Positions 35,038-43,585 of a DNA stretch of 64,000 nt are shown piece after piece; position 1 is the stretch's first letter; each line of letters begins with the position of its first letter. This stretch comes from Methylovulum sp. (lineage in GTDB: Bacteria > Pseudomonadota > Gammaproteobacteria > Methylococcales > Methylomonadaceae). Below the pieces are notes generated by a model, which saw nothing but the letters and a program-made list of their open reading frames with translations, was not told the DNA's origin and ran no database searches. The position numbers were made by a program, and so were the translations under genes. The stretch spans positions 220,621 through 284,620 of the forward strand of contig NZ_JAQTZU010000001.1 of assembly GCF_028687615.1 (NCBI RefSeq). Reading direction: 5' to 3'.

Positions 35038-35721
35038 ATGGCGACATTACCCAAACATCAACGCTGGTTACGCAACCTGCCGTTGATCATCGGCATCGTT
35101 CTAGCCTTGGCTATTGCGGTGGCCGTGTATTTTCTGCAAGGCCTGTTTCCTAAACCCGCGCAACCGAAAAAGCAGATGCAGCAAATCACGATGATCCAAC
35201 CGCCGCCTCCGCCGCCCCCACCACCGCCGGAAGTAAAACCGCCGGAACCTGAGCCTGAACCGGAAAAAATGCCGGAGCCGGAACCAGAGAAAGAACCGGA
35301 ACCTGCACCGGAATCCGCCGAAGAACCGGCGGGTGAGGAATTGGGCGTGGATGCCGAAGGCGGCGCCGGTTCGGACGGTTTCGGTTTGCTCGGCAAAAAA
35401 GGCGGGCGCGGTTTATTGGGCGGTACCGGGGGTAGCGCGATTTTATGGTACGGAGGGCAAGTCAAGCGTGGCCTGGAAGAAGAATTGCAACGGGTGTTGG
35501 CGGACAGTCCGGCGCGTAAAGCCGCTTACAGTGTGCAGATGAATGTTTGGGTGAGTAGCGACGGTAACGTCAACCGCGCCGAACTGGCGGCATCCAGCGG
35601 CAAGCCGGATGTTGACCAGGCGATACGCGCCGCTTTGCCAAGCTTGCGTTTTAGTTTGCCGAAAGCACCGCCGGAAAATATGCCGCAACCGTTGAAAGTG
35701 CGGGTGACTTCTAGGATGTAA
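35038..35721 (+). CDS. TonB-family energy transducer (set 2)
   Basis: A 227-aa protein with a basic N-terminus (LPKHQRWLRNL), one membrane anchor at ~18-38 (LIIGIVLALAIAVAVYFLQG), a PPPPPPPPPPE run at ~60-70, alternating Pro-Glu/Lys repeats to ~100 (PEPEPEPEKMPEPEPEKEPE), a glycine-rich linker (FGLLGKKGGRGLLGGTGGSA) and a C-terminal TonB domain (YSVQMNVWVSSDGNVNRAEL, FSLPKAPPENMPQPLKVRV). The rigid Pro-Glu segment is what lets TonB span the periplasm. It is separated from exbD by the inverted-repeat element but runs in the same direction. No TonB-dependent receptor is encoded in the window; the porin two genes on and TpsB are the local outer membrane proteins. Confidence 0.9.
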   Translation: MATLPKHQRWLRNLPLIIGIVLALAIAVAVYFLQGLFPKPAQPKKQMQQITMIQPPPPPPPPPPEVKPPEPEPEPEKMPEPEPEKEPEPAPESAEEPAGEELGVDAEGGAGSDGFGLLGKKGGRGLLGGTGGSAILWYGGQVKRGLEEELQRVLADSPARKAAYSVQMNVWVSSDGNVNRAELAASSGKPDVDQAIRAALPSLRFSLPKAPPENMPQPLKVRVTSRM

Positions 35722-35723
35722 CT

Positions 35724-35915
35724 CTCGTTCCCACGTGCTGTGTCACTGCCCACAGTTCGCTGGTTTCGCTCGTTCCCAAGCTACAGCTTGGGAATGCGGG
35801 ATGGGAAGCTCCAGCTTCCCGTCATTCTCGAAGCTAGAGCTTCTGAGACTTGGGTTACCAAGCCAGAGCAACCAGCGGACTGTGGGCAGTGAAGCTGGAG
35901 ATTGGGAACGAGCTA
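35724..35915. repeat. Composite inverted repeat between tonB and the porin gene
   Basis: The left arm CTCGTTCCCA...CACTGCCCACAGT.CGCTGG (35724-35765) pairs with the right arm CCAGCGGACTGTGGGCAGTG...TGGGAACGAG (35872-35915). Three shorter palindromes lie inside, one with the core TTCCCAAGCTACAGCTTGGGAA. It may attenuate transcription into the porin gene. Confidence 0.8.
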
Positions 35916-35939
35916 ACTAAAATAACGGGAATAATGATA

Positions 35940-37751
35940 ATGACCAAAAAAACCCTAGCGGCCTTACTGGCCAGCTCGTTGGTGACGCCGATCATGGCGG
36001 ACGAGAAAACCGAATTGCTCAAGCTCAGGCAAGACATTGCCAAGGAGCGTGAGGAGCTGCTCGACCTTAAAAACACCACGGCCAATCTGATTGAGGTGTT
36101 CGTGCAGCAAGGTTTGTTGGACAAACAAAAAGCGCAAACCCTGATGAAAGCCGCCAAAGCCAAAGTGGCGACAGAAAGCCGGCAGGAACTGGCAACAACG
36201 GCGGCTGACGGACAAACCGCCACCGAACCGGACACCGCAACCCAACCCAAAAGCCCCAAAAGCATCCGTTTTGCCTACGTCCCCGAATTCGTCAAGGAAG
36301 AAATCCGCCAGGAAGTCATTGCCGGCCTGACCAACAAAGTCGTCACCGAAGTCAAGGCCGATGCCAGGAAAGAACAATGGGGCATCCCCGCCGCCTTGCC
36401 GGAATGGGTCAACAACATCAAAATTTCCGGCGATGTCCGTTTGCGTGCCCAGGATGATTTCTTCGGCCCGGCAAACACGCAAAACGCCTATCTGGATTAT
36501 CTCAACATCAACCAAGATGGCGGTCATTTGGCGGCCCACAACAAAAACCAGGAATACCTCAACACCACCAATGACCGCTTACGCTTGCGTGAACGTTTCC
36601 GGCTGGCGATTGACGCCAAAGTCACCGACGGCCTGAAAGCGGGGTTCAGGCTGTCCACCACCAACGAATTCAGCCCGGTTTCCAGCAACCAAACCCTGGG
36701 CAACACAGGAAAAACCTTTGAAGTCACCATAGACCGCGCCTTTATCCAATACGATTTTGTCGATAGCCGGCACAACGATTGGTTCACTCTTTGGGGCGGG
36801 CGTATCGCCAACCCGTGGCTGTCTACGGAAATGCTGTACAGCTCTGATTTAAGTTTTGAAGGTTTTGCAGGCACGTTCCGCTGGCATAGCAACCAGGACA
36901 ATCCGGTGGTCAAAAACTATCAGGCCGCAAACCCCAATTCACGTTTTGGTTTGCAAATGGGCCCGCAAACCCCCGATTCGTTGTTCATCACCTTGGGCGC
37001 ATTCCCGATACAAGAAGTCAATTTCTCGACCACTGACAAATGGCTGTTCGGCGGGCAAATCGGTGCCGACTGGCTGATCCATAACGATTCACGCCTGAAA
37101 GCCGCCGCCGCGTTTTACGATTACGAAAACACCCGCGCCCGCGCCAATGCCCGCGACAGTTTCACTTACGATTGGACAGCGCCGCAATACCTGCAAAAAG
37201 GCAACACCTTGGTGCCGATCAACGTCAACGACGGTTTCAACAGCCGCTGCACCGACAGCCAAAGCTTGCAAGGCCAGCCCTGCCTGTTTGGCCTGGCTTC
37301 GGATTTCAAAATCTTCAACGCCACGGTGATGTACGATTTTGCCGGTTTTGCCCCGACCCACGCCTTGGTGTCCTTGGATTACGCAAAAAACCTAGGCTAT
37401 GACGCGGGCCGTATTGAACGGGAATTCCCCGGATTCCTGAAAGGCAATAACAAATCCCGAACGGATGCTTTCCAAATCCGGCTGGATGTCGGCAAACAAG
37501 AAATCAAATATTTCAAAGACTGGAGCGCGATTTTGGCTTACCGTTACATCCAACGTGACGCGGTTTTGGATGCGTTCACCGACACCATTTTCCATCAGGG
37601 CGGCACAGATGCCAAAGGCTGGATGATAGGCGGCAATTATGGTTTGGCGAAAAACACCTGGCTGATGTTCCGCTGGTTCAGCACCGAAGCCATTGACGGG
37701 CCGCCACTGGACATCAATACCCTCTCGATGGATCTGAACATGCGTTTGTAA
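35940..37751 (+). CDS. Outer membrane porin of the Porin_5 type with a coiled-coil N-terminus
   Basis: A 603-aa protein from the ATG at 35940 (MTKKTLAALLASSLVTPIMA signal peptide); an ATG two codons upstream is also possible. Residues ~20-75 are a coiled coil (ELLKLRQDIAKEREELLDLK, QKAQTLMKAAKAKVATESR) that could reach the peptidoglycan or a periplasmic partner. The rest is an even-stranded barrel (RLRLRERFRLAIDAKVTDGL, DWFTLWGGRIANPWLSTEML, ending NTLSMDLNMRL). It has one internal cysteine pair (CTDSQSLQGQPC), likely in a loop. It is in the same direction as exbB-exbD-tonB and 11 nt before the coiled-coil protein gene. Porins of this type pass small solutes; the specific substrate is unknown. 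Confidence 0.85.
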   Translation: MTKKTLAALLASSLVTPIMADEKTELLKLRQDIAKEREELLDLKNTTANLIEVFVQQGLLDKQKAQTLMKAAKAKVATESRQELATTAADGQTATEPDTATQPKSPKSIRFAYVPEFVKEEIRQEVIAGLTNKVVTEVKADARKEQWGIPAALPEWVNNIKISGDVRLRAQDDFFGPANTQNAYLDYLNINQDGGHLAAHNKNQEYLNTTNDRLRLRERFRLAIDAKVTDGLKAGFRLSTTNEFSPVSSNQTLGNTGKTFEVTIDRAFIQYDFVDSRHNDWFTLWGGRIANPWLSTEMLYSSDLSFEGFAGTFRWHSNQDNPVVKNYQAANPNSRFGLQMGPQTPDSLFITLGAFPIQEVNFSTTDKWLFGGQIGADWLIHNDSRLKAAAAFYDYENTRARANARDSFTYDWTAPQYLQKGNTLVPINVNDGFNSRCTDSQSLQGQPCLFGLASDFKIFNATVMYDFAGFAPTHALVSLDYAKNLGYDAGRIEREFPGFLKGNNKSRTDAFQIRLDVGKQEIKYFKDWSAILAYRYIQRDAVLDAFTDTIFHQGGTDAKGWMIGGNYGLAKNTWLMFRWFSTEAIDGPPLDINTLSMDLNMRL

Positions 37752-37762
37752 CGGAGACTGAC

Positions 37763-38461
37763 ATGAACCAGAATCCCAAGATTTATGGCTTGCTAATGCT
37801 ATGCCTGCTGGGCGTGCAAACCATCGCCGCGCCTAAACCGGAATCTTCCGGGCAACAGGCGTTAAAAAAAGCCCAAGGTGTCGTCCGGCAGCTAACCGAA
37901 GAAAAGCAAGCTTTGGAAAACGAAAAAGCCGCGTTGCTGGAGCAGGTGAAAAAGCTTGAGCTTGCCGCGAAACAAATCGAACCTCTGCAAGGTGAAATCC
38001 TGTTGCACAAAACCCAGGAAGATTCTTTGCGCAACACCAACGGCGCCTTAGAAACGCAGTTGCAGCGCGAACGCGGGAAACAACAGGAACTGCACCGCAA
38101 AATCAAAGACATTGTCGCCCAGGCCAAGCAAATCCAGAACGACAACCAGCTTCTGGTTTCTGCGATCGGCGAGCGCGAACGCTGGATAAAGCAATGCACA
38201 GACAAAAACGGTAGTTTGATTGAAGCCAACCGCGCTTTGGTCGGCAAATATCAGGACAAAGGCTTCTGGGACAAGGCTGCGGAACTGGAACCGTTCACGG
38301 GCATAGCCAAGGTCGAAACCCAAAACACCGTCGAGACCTACCAGTTTAAATTGGAAGACCTTAAAGTCACGGATTTTGAAGGCAATATGAATCCCGTATC
38401 GCAAGGCAAGGATGGGGACGCTACGGCTTCGGGTGGGTCAAGCGCTAGTAAGGAGAAATAG
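37763..38461 (+). CDS. Exported coiled-coil protein of unknown function
   Basis: A 232-aa protein: signal peptide (IYGLLMLCLLGVQTIAA), then a long heptad-rich helix from ~30 to ~150 (KKAQGVVRQLTEEKQALENE, LQRERGKQQELHRKIKDIVA), a short globular part (GFWDKAAELEPFTGIAKVET, NTVETYQFKLEDLKVTDFEG) and a Gly/Ser tail. There is one cysteine pair region (QCTDKNG has a single Cys). The gene follows the porin gene by 11 nt and ends the presumed TonB-porin operon. It might brace the porin or TonB across the periplasm; I recognise no characterised family. Confidence 0.75.
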   Translation: MNQNPKIYGLLMLCLLGVQTIAAPKPESSGQQALKKAQGVVRQLTEEKQALENEKAALLEQVKKLELAAKQIEPLQGEILLHKTQEDSLRNTNGALETQLQRERGKQQELHRKIKDIVAQAKQIQNDNQLLVSAIGERERWIKQCTDKNGSLIEANRALVGKYQDKGFWDKAAELEPFTGIAKVETQNTVETYQFKLEDLKVTDFEGNMNPVSQGKDGDATASGGSSASKEK

Positions 38462-38624
38462 AGGGTAGAAACTTATCGGTATTTTTCCAAAAAAACCAAA
38501 GGAATTCAGGCAAGGTAACTTTAGTGGCTGGCACTTACTTAAAAGATTGCCCGCAAACACACTATGAAAAGCTTATCTCTTATATAATCCCCAGTTTTTA
38601 TTGGTCAAAACCCCACATACCAAC

Positions 38625-40079
38625 ATGGGCATCCTCAAAAAACTGGCCTCGCAAACGGCAATTTACGGACTCAGCAGTATTTTCGCCCGTTTTCTTAACT
38701 ACCTATTGGTACCGCTGGTCACCTATGCGTTCCCGGCGAAAGAATACGGGGTGATTTCAGAATTTTATGCATATTCAGGCTTTTTCTCCGTCTTGCTGTT
38801 GTGCGGTTTTGAAACCGGTTATTTCCGATTTCGCGATAAGGAACAAACCACACCTGATGTCGCCTATTCCACCGCGTTACTTTTTGTATTATTACTTAAC
38901 ATACTGTTTTTTATAATTATTTTATTAAGCAACCAATCCTTGTCGGCAGCCCTCAATTACGCGCAACACCCTGAATATGTGCTGTGGTTTGGGATCATTT
39001 TGACATTGGACGCCATCGCCTCCCTGCCGTTTGCGCGTCTGCGGGCGGAAAACAAGGCGTTCCGTTTTGCCGGTATCAAAATGGCGGAAATTTTGGTGAT
39101 CGTTTTGTTGACCTTGTTTTTCATCGTCTATTGTCCAAAAGCCTATGCCGATAATCCGCCGTCTTGGCTGGCTCTTGTTTATCATCCAGCTATCGGCTTG
39201 GGTTATGTGTTCATAGCCAATTTGCTGGCAAGTACCTGCAAATTTTTGCTGTTGGCCCCACAATTGGCGGGTATTGTTTGGGGATTTGACCGCCATTTGT
39301 TCGGACGTATGCTGCGCTATTCGGCTCCGATGGTCGTCATCGGTTTTGCGGGCATCGTCAATGAAATGATAGACCGGGTGTTGCTGAAATACTTGTTGCC
39401 TTATGATTTCTCCACGAACATGAAAATGTTGGGTATTTACAGTGCCTGTTACAAGCTGTCCATGTTGATGTCGTTGTTTATCCAGGCGTTCCGCTACGCC
39501 GCCGAACCATTCTTTTTTGCTTACGCCGACAAAAACGACGCCCGTGACATTTACGCAAACGTGCTGAAATTTTTTGTGATTTTTTGTGTGTCCATCTTTT
39601 TGCTAGTGACGCTGTATCTGGATTTTTTCCAATACTTTCTGGGTAGTGAGTTCCGAACCGGCTTAAATGTCGTGCCGATTCTGTTGCTGGCAAACCTGTT
39701 TTTGGGGATTTATGTCAATCTGTCGGTTTGGTACAAGCTCACTGACCGCACCTTAATGGGCGCGTGGGTGTCGTTGTTTGGGGCGGCGTTGACGATAGGC
39801 TTGAATATCTGGTGGATTCCGTTGTACGGTTACGAGGGTTCGGCATGGGCGACGCTGGCCTGTTATGCCAGCATGTCGGTGCTTTCCTATCTGCTGGGAC
39901 GTTGGTTTTATCCGGTCGCTTATCCAATCATACGCATCTTGGGCTATATCCTGTTAGGACTCGGCTTGTATTTTGCGCGGGACTTCTTGCAGGTTTATCT
40001 GGTTTGGCCTGGGTGGTTATTGTCATCAGCCTTGCTGGGTGAGTATTTGCTGCTGGTGGCTTTGCTGGAAAAGCGTTAG
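38625..40079 (+). CDS. Wzx-like polysaccharide flippase
   Basis: A 484-aa membrane protein with about 12-14 helices. ATG at 38625 (MGILKKLASQTAIYGLSSIF) is preferred to the upstream codons because the family commonly begins this way. The conserved early block GLSSIFARFLNYLLVPLVTY and the later FIQAFRYAAEPFFFAYADKN support the polysaccharide transporter (MOP superfamily) call. Such proteins flip lipid-linked oligosaccharide from cytoplasm to periplasm. No glycosyltransferases are adjacent in the window, so the glycan is unknown. The upstream 163 bp show no terminator I trust. Confidence 0.88.
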   Translation: MGILKKLASQTAIYGLSSIFARFLNYLLVPLVTYAFPAKEYGVISEFYAYSGFFSVLLLCGFETGYFRFRDKEQTTPDVAYSTALLFVLLLNILFFIIILLSNQSLSAALNYAQHPEYVLWFGIILTLDAIASLPFARLRAENKAFRFAGIKMAEILVIVLLTLFFIVYCPKAYADNPPSWLALVYHPAIGLGYVFIANLLASTCKFLLLAPQLAGIVWGFDRHLFGRMLRYSAPMVVIGFAGIVNEMIDRVLLKYLLPYDFSTNMKMLGIYSACYKLSMLMSLFIQAFRYAAEPFFFAYADKNDARDIYANVLKFFVIFCVSIFLLVTLYLDFFQYFLGSEFRTGLNVVPILLLANLFLGIYVNLSVWYKLTDRTLMGAWVSLFGAALTIGLNIWWIPLYGYEGSAWATLACYASMSVLSYLLGRWFYPVAYPIIRILGYILLGLGLYFARDFLQVYLVWPGWLLSSALLGEYLLLVALLEKR

Positions 40080-40178
40080 TCACCCAAAAAGCTTAATCGC
40101 CACTTATAGTAGACAGTGTGTTTTCCCAGTGTGTTCGGTGTTAGAATGCCCCATTGTTTTAACAACCTGTAATCCGTC

Positions 40179-41231
40179 ATGACCGATCCACTGCAAATTC
40201 GGGCGCGTTTTATCGCCGCCGCCATCCTTATTTTATTGGGGGCTTGGTTCGTCCAGGGTTTCTTGCCTTTATTAGCGTGGGCGGTGGTCTTGGCAATCAG
40301 CACTTGGCCGATTTATCAACGCTTATTGATCAGCAAAGAACTGCATGGCAAAGTCACTTGGGGAGCGGTGGCACTAACCTTGCTCATCGGCGCAATTATC
40401 CTGGTGCCTTTGAGTTACGGCTTGGTGAAGTTGTTTGCCGAAGCCGAATCGCTGGGACAATGGTTGATGGAAGCCCAGAAAACGGGCATTCTACCGCCTA
40501 ATTGGCTGGAACATCTACCTATGGTTGGCGCGTCCGCAAAAGAATTCTGGATCAATTCATTAGGCAGCAAAGAAGCCGCCAACAGCACTTTTCACTGGCT
40601 AAGCACCAGCGGGGCATTGGGCTATACCAAAACTTTCGCGGGCCACTTGATGCAACGTTTCGTCAGTTTCCTGATTATTTTGCTGGTGCTATTATTTGTT
40701 TATCAGCACGGCGACACCCTGAGCCGTCAAGTGCTGGCCAGCAGCCGCCGTATCTTTGGCGACATTGGTGAACGTTATCTGCGCCATGCCGCCGCTGCCG
40801 TGCGTGGAACAGTCAATGGCATGATGCTGATAGGCATCGGCAAAGGTTTGTTGATTGGGGTCGGTTACCATTTGGCGGGCATGGGGCATCCGGCGATTTT
40901 AGGCGCGTTGACGGGGCTTTTTGCGATGATCCCCTTCGCCGCCAAGCTGATTTTTGGAGCCTGCTCACTGGTATTGGCAGCCGAAGGCCATTATACCGCC
41001 GCTCTGGTCTTGTTCACTTACGGCATGGTGCTGACGTTAATCGCGGATAATTATGTGCGCCCGGTGTTAATCGGCAACGCCGTAAAACTGCCGTTTATCT
41101 GGACCTTGCTGGGTATTTTCGGCGGCATGGAAGCGATAGGCTTGCTCGGCCTGTTTTTAGGGCCCACCCTGATGGCGGTGCTGATGTCGGTATGGCGTGA
41201 CTGGATTGAAGACCTGGAAAAATCGGCGTAG
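40179..41231 (+). CDS. AI-2E family (PerM-like) membrane transporter
   Basis: A 350-aa membrane protein. It begins with two helices (FIAAAILILLGAWFVQGFLP, LLAWAVVLAISTWPIYQRLL), has a central amphipathic region (ESLGQWLMEAQKTGILPPNW) and ends with five or six helices holding the conserved NGMMLIGIGKGLLIGVGYHL, GALTGLFAMIPFAAKLIFGA and YVRPVLIGNAVKLPFIWTLL blocks, the last being the family signature. Family members have been linked to autoinducer-2 export and to Na+(Li+)/H+ exchange. With Na+ ATPase and NhaD genes on this stretch, the second role is attractive, but nothing in the sequence decides it. Confidence 0.85.
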   Translation: MTDPLQIRARFIAAAILILLGAWFVQGFLPLLAWAVVLAISTWPIYQRLLISKELHGKVTWGAVALTLLIGAIILVPLSYGLVKLFAEAESLGQWLMEAQKTGILPPNWLEHLPMVGASAKEFWINSLGSKEAANSTFHWLSTSGALGYTKTFAGHLMQRFVSFLIILLVLLFVYQHGDTLSRQVLASSRRIFGDIGERYLRHAAAAVRGTVNGMMLIGIGKGLLIGVGYHLAGMGHPAILGALTGLFAMIPFAAKLIFGACSLVLAAEGHYTAALVLFTYGMVLTLIADNYVRPVLIGNAVKLPFIWTLLGIFGGMEAIGLLGLFLGPTLMAVLMSVWRDWIEDLEKSA

Positions 41232-41370
41232 CTTTTAAAAATCGAAAATTCAGTTTTAATTAAGCATGGCAACCTATATTGGCGGCCTCCAATAATGGCA
41301 TTTAAAAACAACATGACGACCCGGTTGGATGTCATGGAAACAATAACCACAACTTAAAGGCGATACCCTT

Positions 41371-42207
41371 ATGAAAAAAATTTTAATATTAGGCATAACT
41401 TCCGCATTGCTGACCGCTTGCGTAACCGATCCCTACACGGGCCAATCCAGCATGGGCAACACCGCTAAAGGCGGCGGTATCGGTGCATTGGCAGGTGCTG
41501 GTGCCGGTGCGCTATTTGGCGGCAACAAACTGGAAAACGCCGGCTGGGGCGCGTTGGCAGGCGGTGTCGTCGGTGCGGCGGTCGGTGCCTACATGGACAA
41601 CCAGCAACAAGAAATGCAGCAATCCCTGCAAGGCACGGGCATCGAAGTGCAAAGGACCGCCGAAAATACGCTTAATCTGACCATGCCCAGCAGCATCACG
41701 TTTGGTTTTGATTCCGCCAATTTGACCCCGCAAGCACAAACCGCATTGGATTCCGTTGCCAGAGTATTAAACCAATACGCTGATTCTTCAATCAAAATCA
41801 CCGGGCACACCGACGATAGCGGTGCCGATAATTACAATCAAAAACTGTCCGAACAACGCGCCGCCAGTGTTTCCGGTTATTTGTCCCAGCACGGGGTCAA
41901 CTACGCGCGTTTGGCAACCGAAGGCATGGGCGAGAAAATGCCGAAATTTCCGAACACCAATGAAGCCAACCGTGCCCAAAACCGCCGTGTTGAATTGGCG
42001 ATTATCGCCAATAATAACGCAGGGGCTGGACAGCAAAAACAACAGCAGCAGCAACAGCAACAAGGCTATCCGCAACAGCAGGGTTATCCACAGCAACAAG
42101 GCTACCCGCAACAGCAGGGTTATCCCCAACAACAAGGCTACCCACAACAGCAGGGTTATCCCCAACAACAAGGGTACCCACAGCAACAAGGCTACCCGCA
42201 ACAGTAA
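41371..42207 (+). CDS. OmpA-like lipoprotein with glycine-zipper and Gln-Gly-Tyr-Pro repeat tail
   Basis: A 278-aa protein with a lipobox (ITSALLTACVTDPYTGQ). The YMGG-type glycine zipper at ~35-75 (GIGALAGAGAGALFGG, GALAGGVVGAAVGAYMDNQQ) inserts in or against the membrane. The OmpA peptidoglycan-binding domain at ~105-215 has ITFGFDSANLTPQAQTALDS, ITGHTDDSGADNYNQKLSEQ and NRAQNRRVELAI. A polyglutamine stretch and eight QQGYPQ hexapeptides form the tail. It probably tethers the outer membrane to peptidoglycan; the tail resembles low-complexity, surface-active repeats. The stop lies within a ninth, mutated repeat unit. Confidence 0.9.
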   Translation: MKKILILGITSALLTACVTDPYTGQSSMGNTAKGGGIGALAGAGAGALFGGNKLENAGWGALAGGVVGAAVGAYMDNQQQEMQQSLQGTGIEVQRTAENTLNLTMPSSITFGFDSANLTPQAQTALDSVARVLNQYADSSIKITGHTDDSGADNYNQKLSEQRAASVSGYLSQHGVNYARLATEGMGEKMPKFPNTNEANRAQNRRVELAIIANNNAGAGQQKQQQQQQQQGYPQQQGYPQQQGYPQQQGYPQQQGYPQQQGYPQQQGYPQQQGYPQQ

Positions 42208-42219
42208 AGCTATCCGCAA
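42058..42219 (+). repeat. 18-bp tandem repeat array encoding QQGYPQ
   Basis: Eight units of CAACAAGGCTATCCGCAA (with silent variants) lie in frame, followed by a ninth unit after the stop with CAA changed to TAA and GGC to AGC. Alternating codon patterns between odd and even units suggest expansion as 36-bp pairs. Confidence 0.88.
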
Positions 42220-42511
42220 TAAACCAACCATTATTATCCATATTTAACCTCCCCCTGAACTAGCATCCACAGGCAAGCAGACAACCCTTAATCGGGTTTG
42301 TCTGCTCCGAAACCAAACCGCCCGCTACGGATGGGTATATGACCACACGGAACTATACACATACAGAATCTTTTGCTTGAGCCTTTAACCCCTGAGGTTG
42401 CGGCGGTTATTAATGCCAGTCAGTAATCATGCCGAACGGTATTGATCGCCAACCCGACTAAGATTTTTCGTGCTTTTCGTGGACAACCAATAAAATCAAC
42501 AAGGAAATACT
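42208..42511. other. Intergenic region upstream of atpE (left inversion boundary)
   Basis: 304 bp. A hairpin near 42275-42302 (AGCAGACAACCC...GGGTTTGTCTGCT) may end the OmpA-like transcript. From 42429 the sequence (ATGCCGAACGGTATTG...) parallels 60566-60635 in the same orientation and ends in TTTTTCGTGCTTTTCGTGGA (42464 onward), one arm of the GTCCACGAAA-type repeat. No clear promoter for atpE was found. Confidence 0.6.
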
Positions 42512-42793
42512 ATGGACAACATAACCTTAATCGCCATCGCTTCAATCATCACCGCCGGTTTGACCACCAGTTTCGGTTGTCTTGGCCCGGCACTGGCGGA
42601 AGGCAAGGCGGTTTCGACAGCCCTCACGTCATTGGCGCAGCAACCCGATGCGTCCGCCACCATCACCCGAACCTTATTCGTCGGGTTGGCGATGATCGAA
42701 TCCACCGCCATTTATTGCTTCGTGGTTTCCATGATCCTGATTTTCGCCAATCCGTTTTGGAACCATGCCATTGCCCAAACTGTAGGAAAGTAA
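42512..42793 (+). CDS. atpE: N-type (Na+) F-ATPase subunit c
   Basis: A 93-aa two-helix proteolipid. Helix 1: LIAIASIITAGLTTSFGCLG then PALAEGKAVSTAL. Loop: AQQPDASATITRTLF. Helix 2: VGLAMIESTAIYCFVVSMIL then IFANPFW. The ion-binding glutamate lies in ESTAIY. A Ser-Thr after the glutamate and a helix-1 glutamate (ALAEG) follow the pattern of Na+-coordinating c-rings of the N-ATPase subfamily. A good Shine-Dalgarno (AAGGAA) precedes it. It is now the first gene of the E-F-A-G half-operon, whereas in canonical N-ATPase operons it follows atpB. The c-ring turns in the membrane as ions pass subunit a. Confidence 0.94.
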   Translation: MDNITLIAIASIITAGLTTSFGCLGPALAEGKAVSTALTSLAQQPDASATITRTLFVGLAMIESTAIYCFVVSMILIFANPFWNHAIAQTVGK

Positions 42794-42796
42794 GCC

Positions 42797-43585
42797 ATGT
42801 TGATTGATTGGTTCACGGTTGGGGCGCAGACGCTCAATTTTCTGGTTCTGGTCTGGCTGATGAAGCGGTTTTTGTATCAGCCTATTCTTCATGCCATTGA
42901 CGCACGGGAGAAACGGATTGCCGCTGAACTGGGCGACGCCGCCGCAAAAAAGGCTGAAGCCCAACAGGAACGTGATGAATTCCAACAAAAAAACCAAGCG
43001 CTTGCCCAACAACGTGCCGCGCTCTTAGAACAAGCCATCGCAGATGCCCAAGCCGAACGCCAGCGGCTTATTAATGAAGCCAAACAAGCCGCTGATGCCT
43101 TAAGTGCGCAACGGCTGGCGAGTTTGCGCAGCGATGCCAAAAATCTGAAAGAAGCCATCCGTAACCGTACCCAGCAAGAAGTGTTTGCCATTGTCCGTAA
43201 AGTCTTGGCTGATCTTGCCGATACTGCTTTGGAAGCGCAATTGTGTGGACACTTCATCCGCCGCTTACATGCGATGGACGCACAGGATAAGGCGGTGCTG
43301 GCGGAAGCCATCAAAACCGCATCGGAACCCGCCCTCTTGCGTAGCGCATTTGCCTTGCCTGAAACGCAGCGTGAAGCCATACAACAAACGCTCAATGACA
43401 TTTTCTCAACACAAGTCCCGCTTAATTTCGCGAGTTCAGCAGAATTAGTCGCTGGCATAGAGCTGAGCGTCAACGGGCAAAAAGTGGCGTGGAGTGTTGC
43501 CGATTATTTAGGTTCAATGGAGCTAGCCATAGACGAATTGGTGCCAGCGGACGCAAAACAACAAACGAATCCCAATCCCGAATGA
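42797..43585 (+). CDS. atpF: N-type F-ATPase extended subunit b (b-delta-like)
   Basis: A 262-aa protein, much longer than an ordinary b subunit (~156 aa). One N-terminal helix ([20 protein letters not shown]), a long coiled coil ([24 protein letters not shown]-type repeats to ~130), and a C-terminal part ~150-250 ([38 protein letters not shown]) resembling the end of subunit delta. N-ATPase operons have no separate delta gene, and this extension is thought to replace it as the stator clamp on the alpha subunits. It starts 3 nt after atpE and ends in an ATGA overlap with atpA. Confidence 0.92.
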   Translation: MLIDWFTVGAQTLNFLVLVWLMKRFLYQPILHAIDAREKRIAAELGDAAAKKAEAQQERDEFQQKNQALAQQRAALLEQAIADAQAERQRLINEAKQAADALSAQRLASLRSDAKNLKEAIRNRTQQEVFAIVRKVLADLADTALEAQLCGHFIRRLHAMDAQDKAVLAEAIKTASEPALLRSAFALPETQREAIQQTLNDIFSTQVPLNFASSAELVAGIELSVNGQKVAWSVADYLGSMELAIDELVPADAKQQTNPNPE

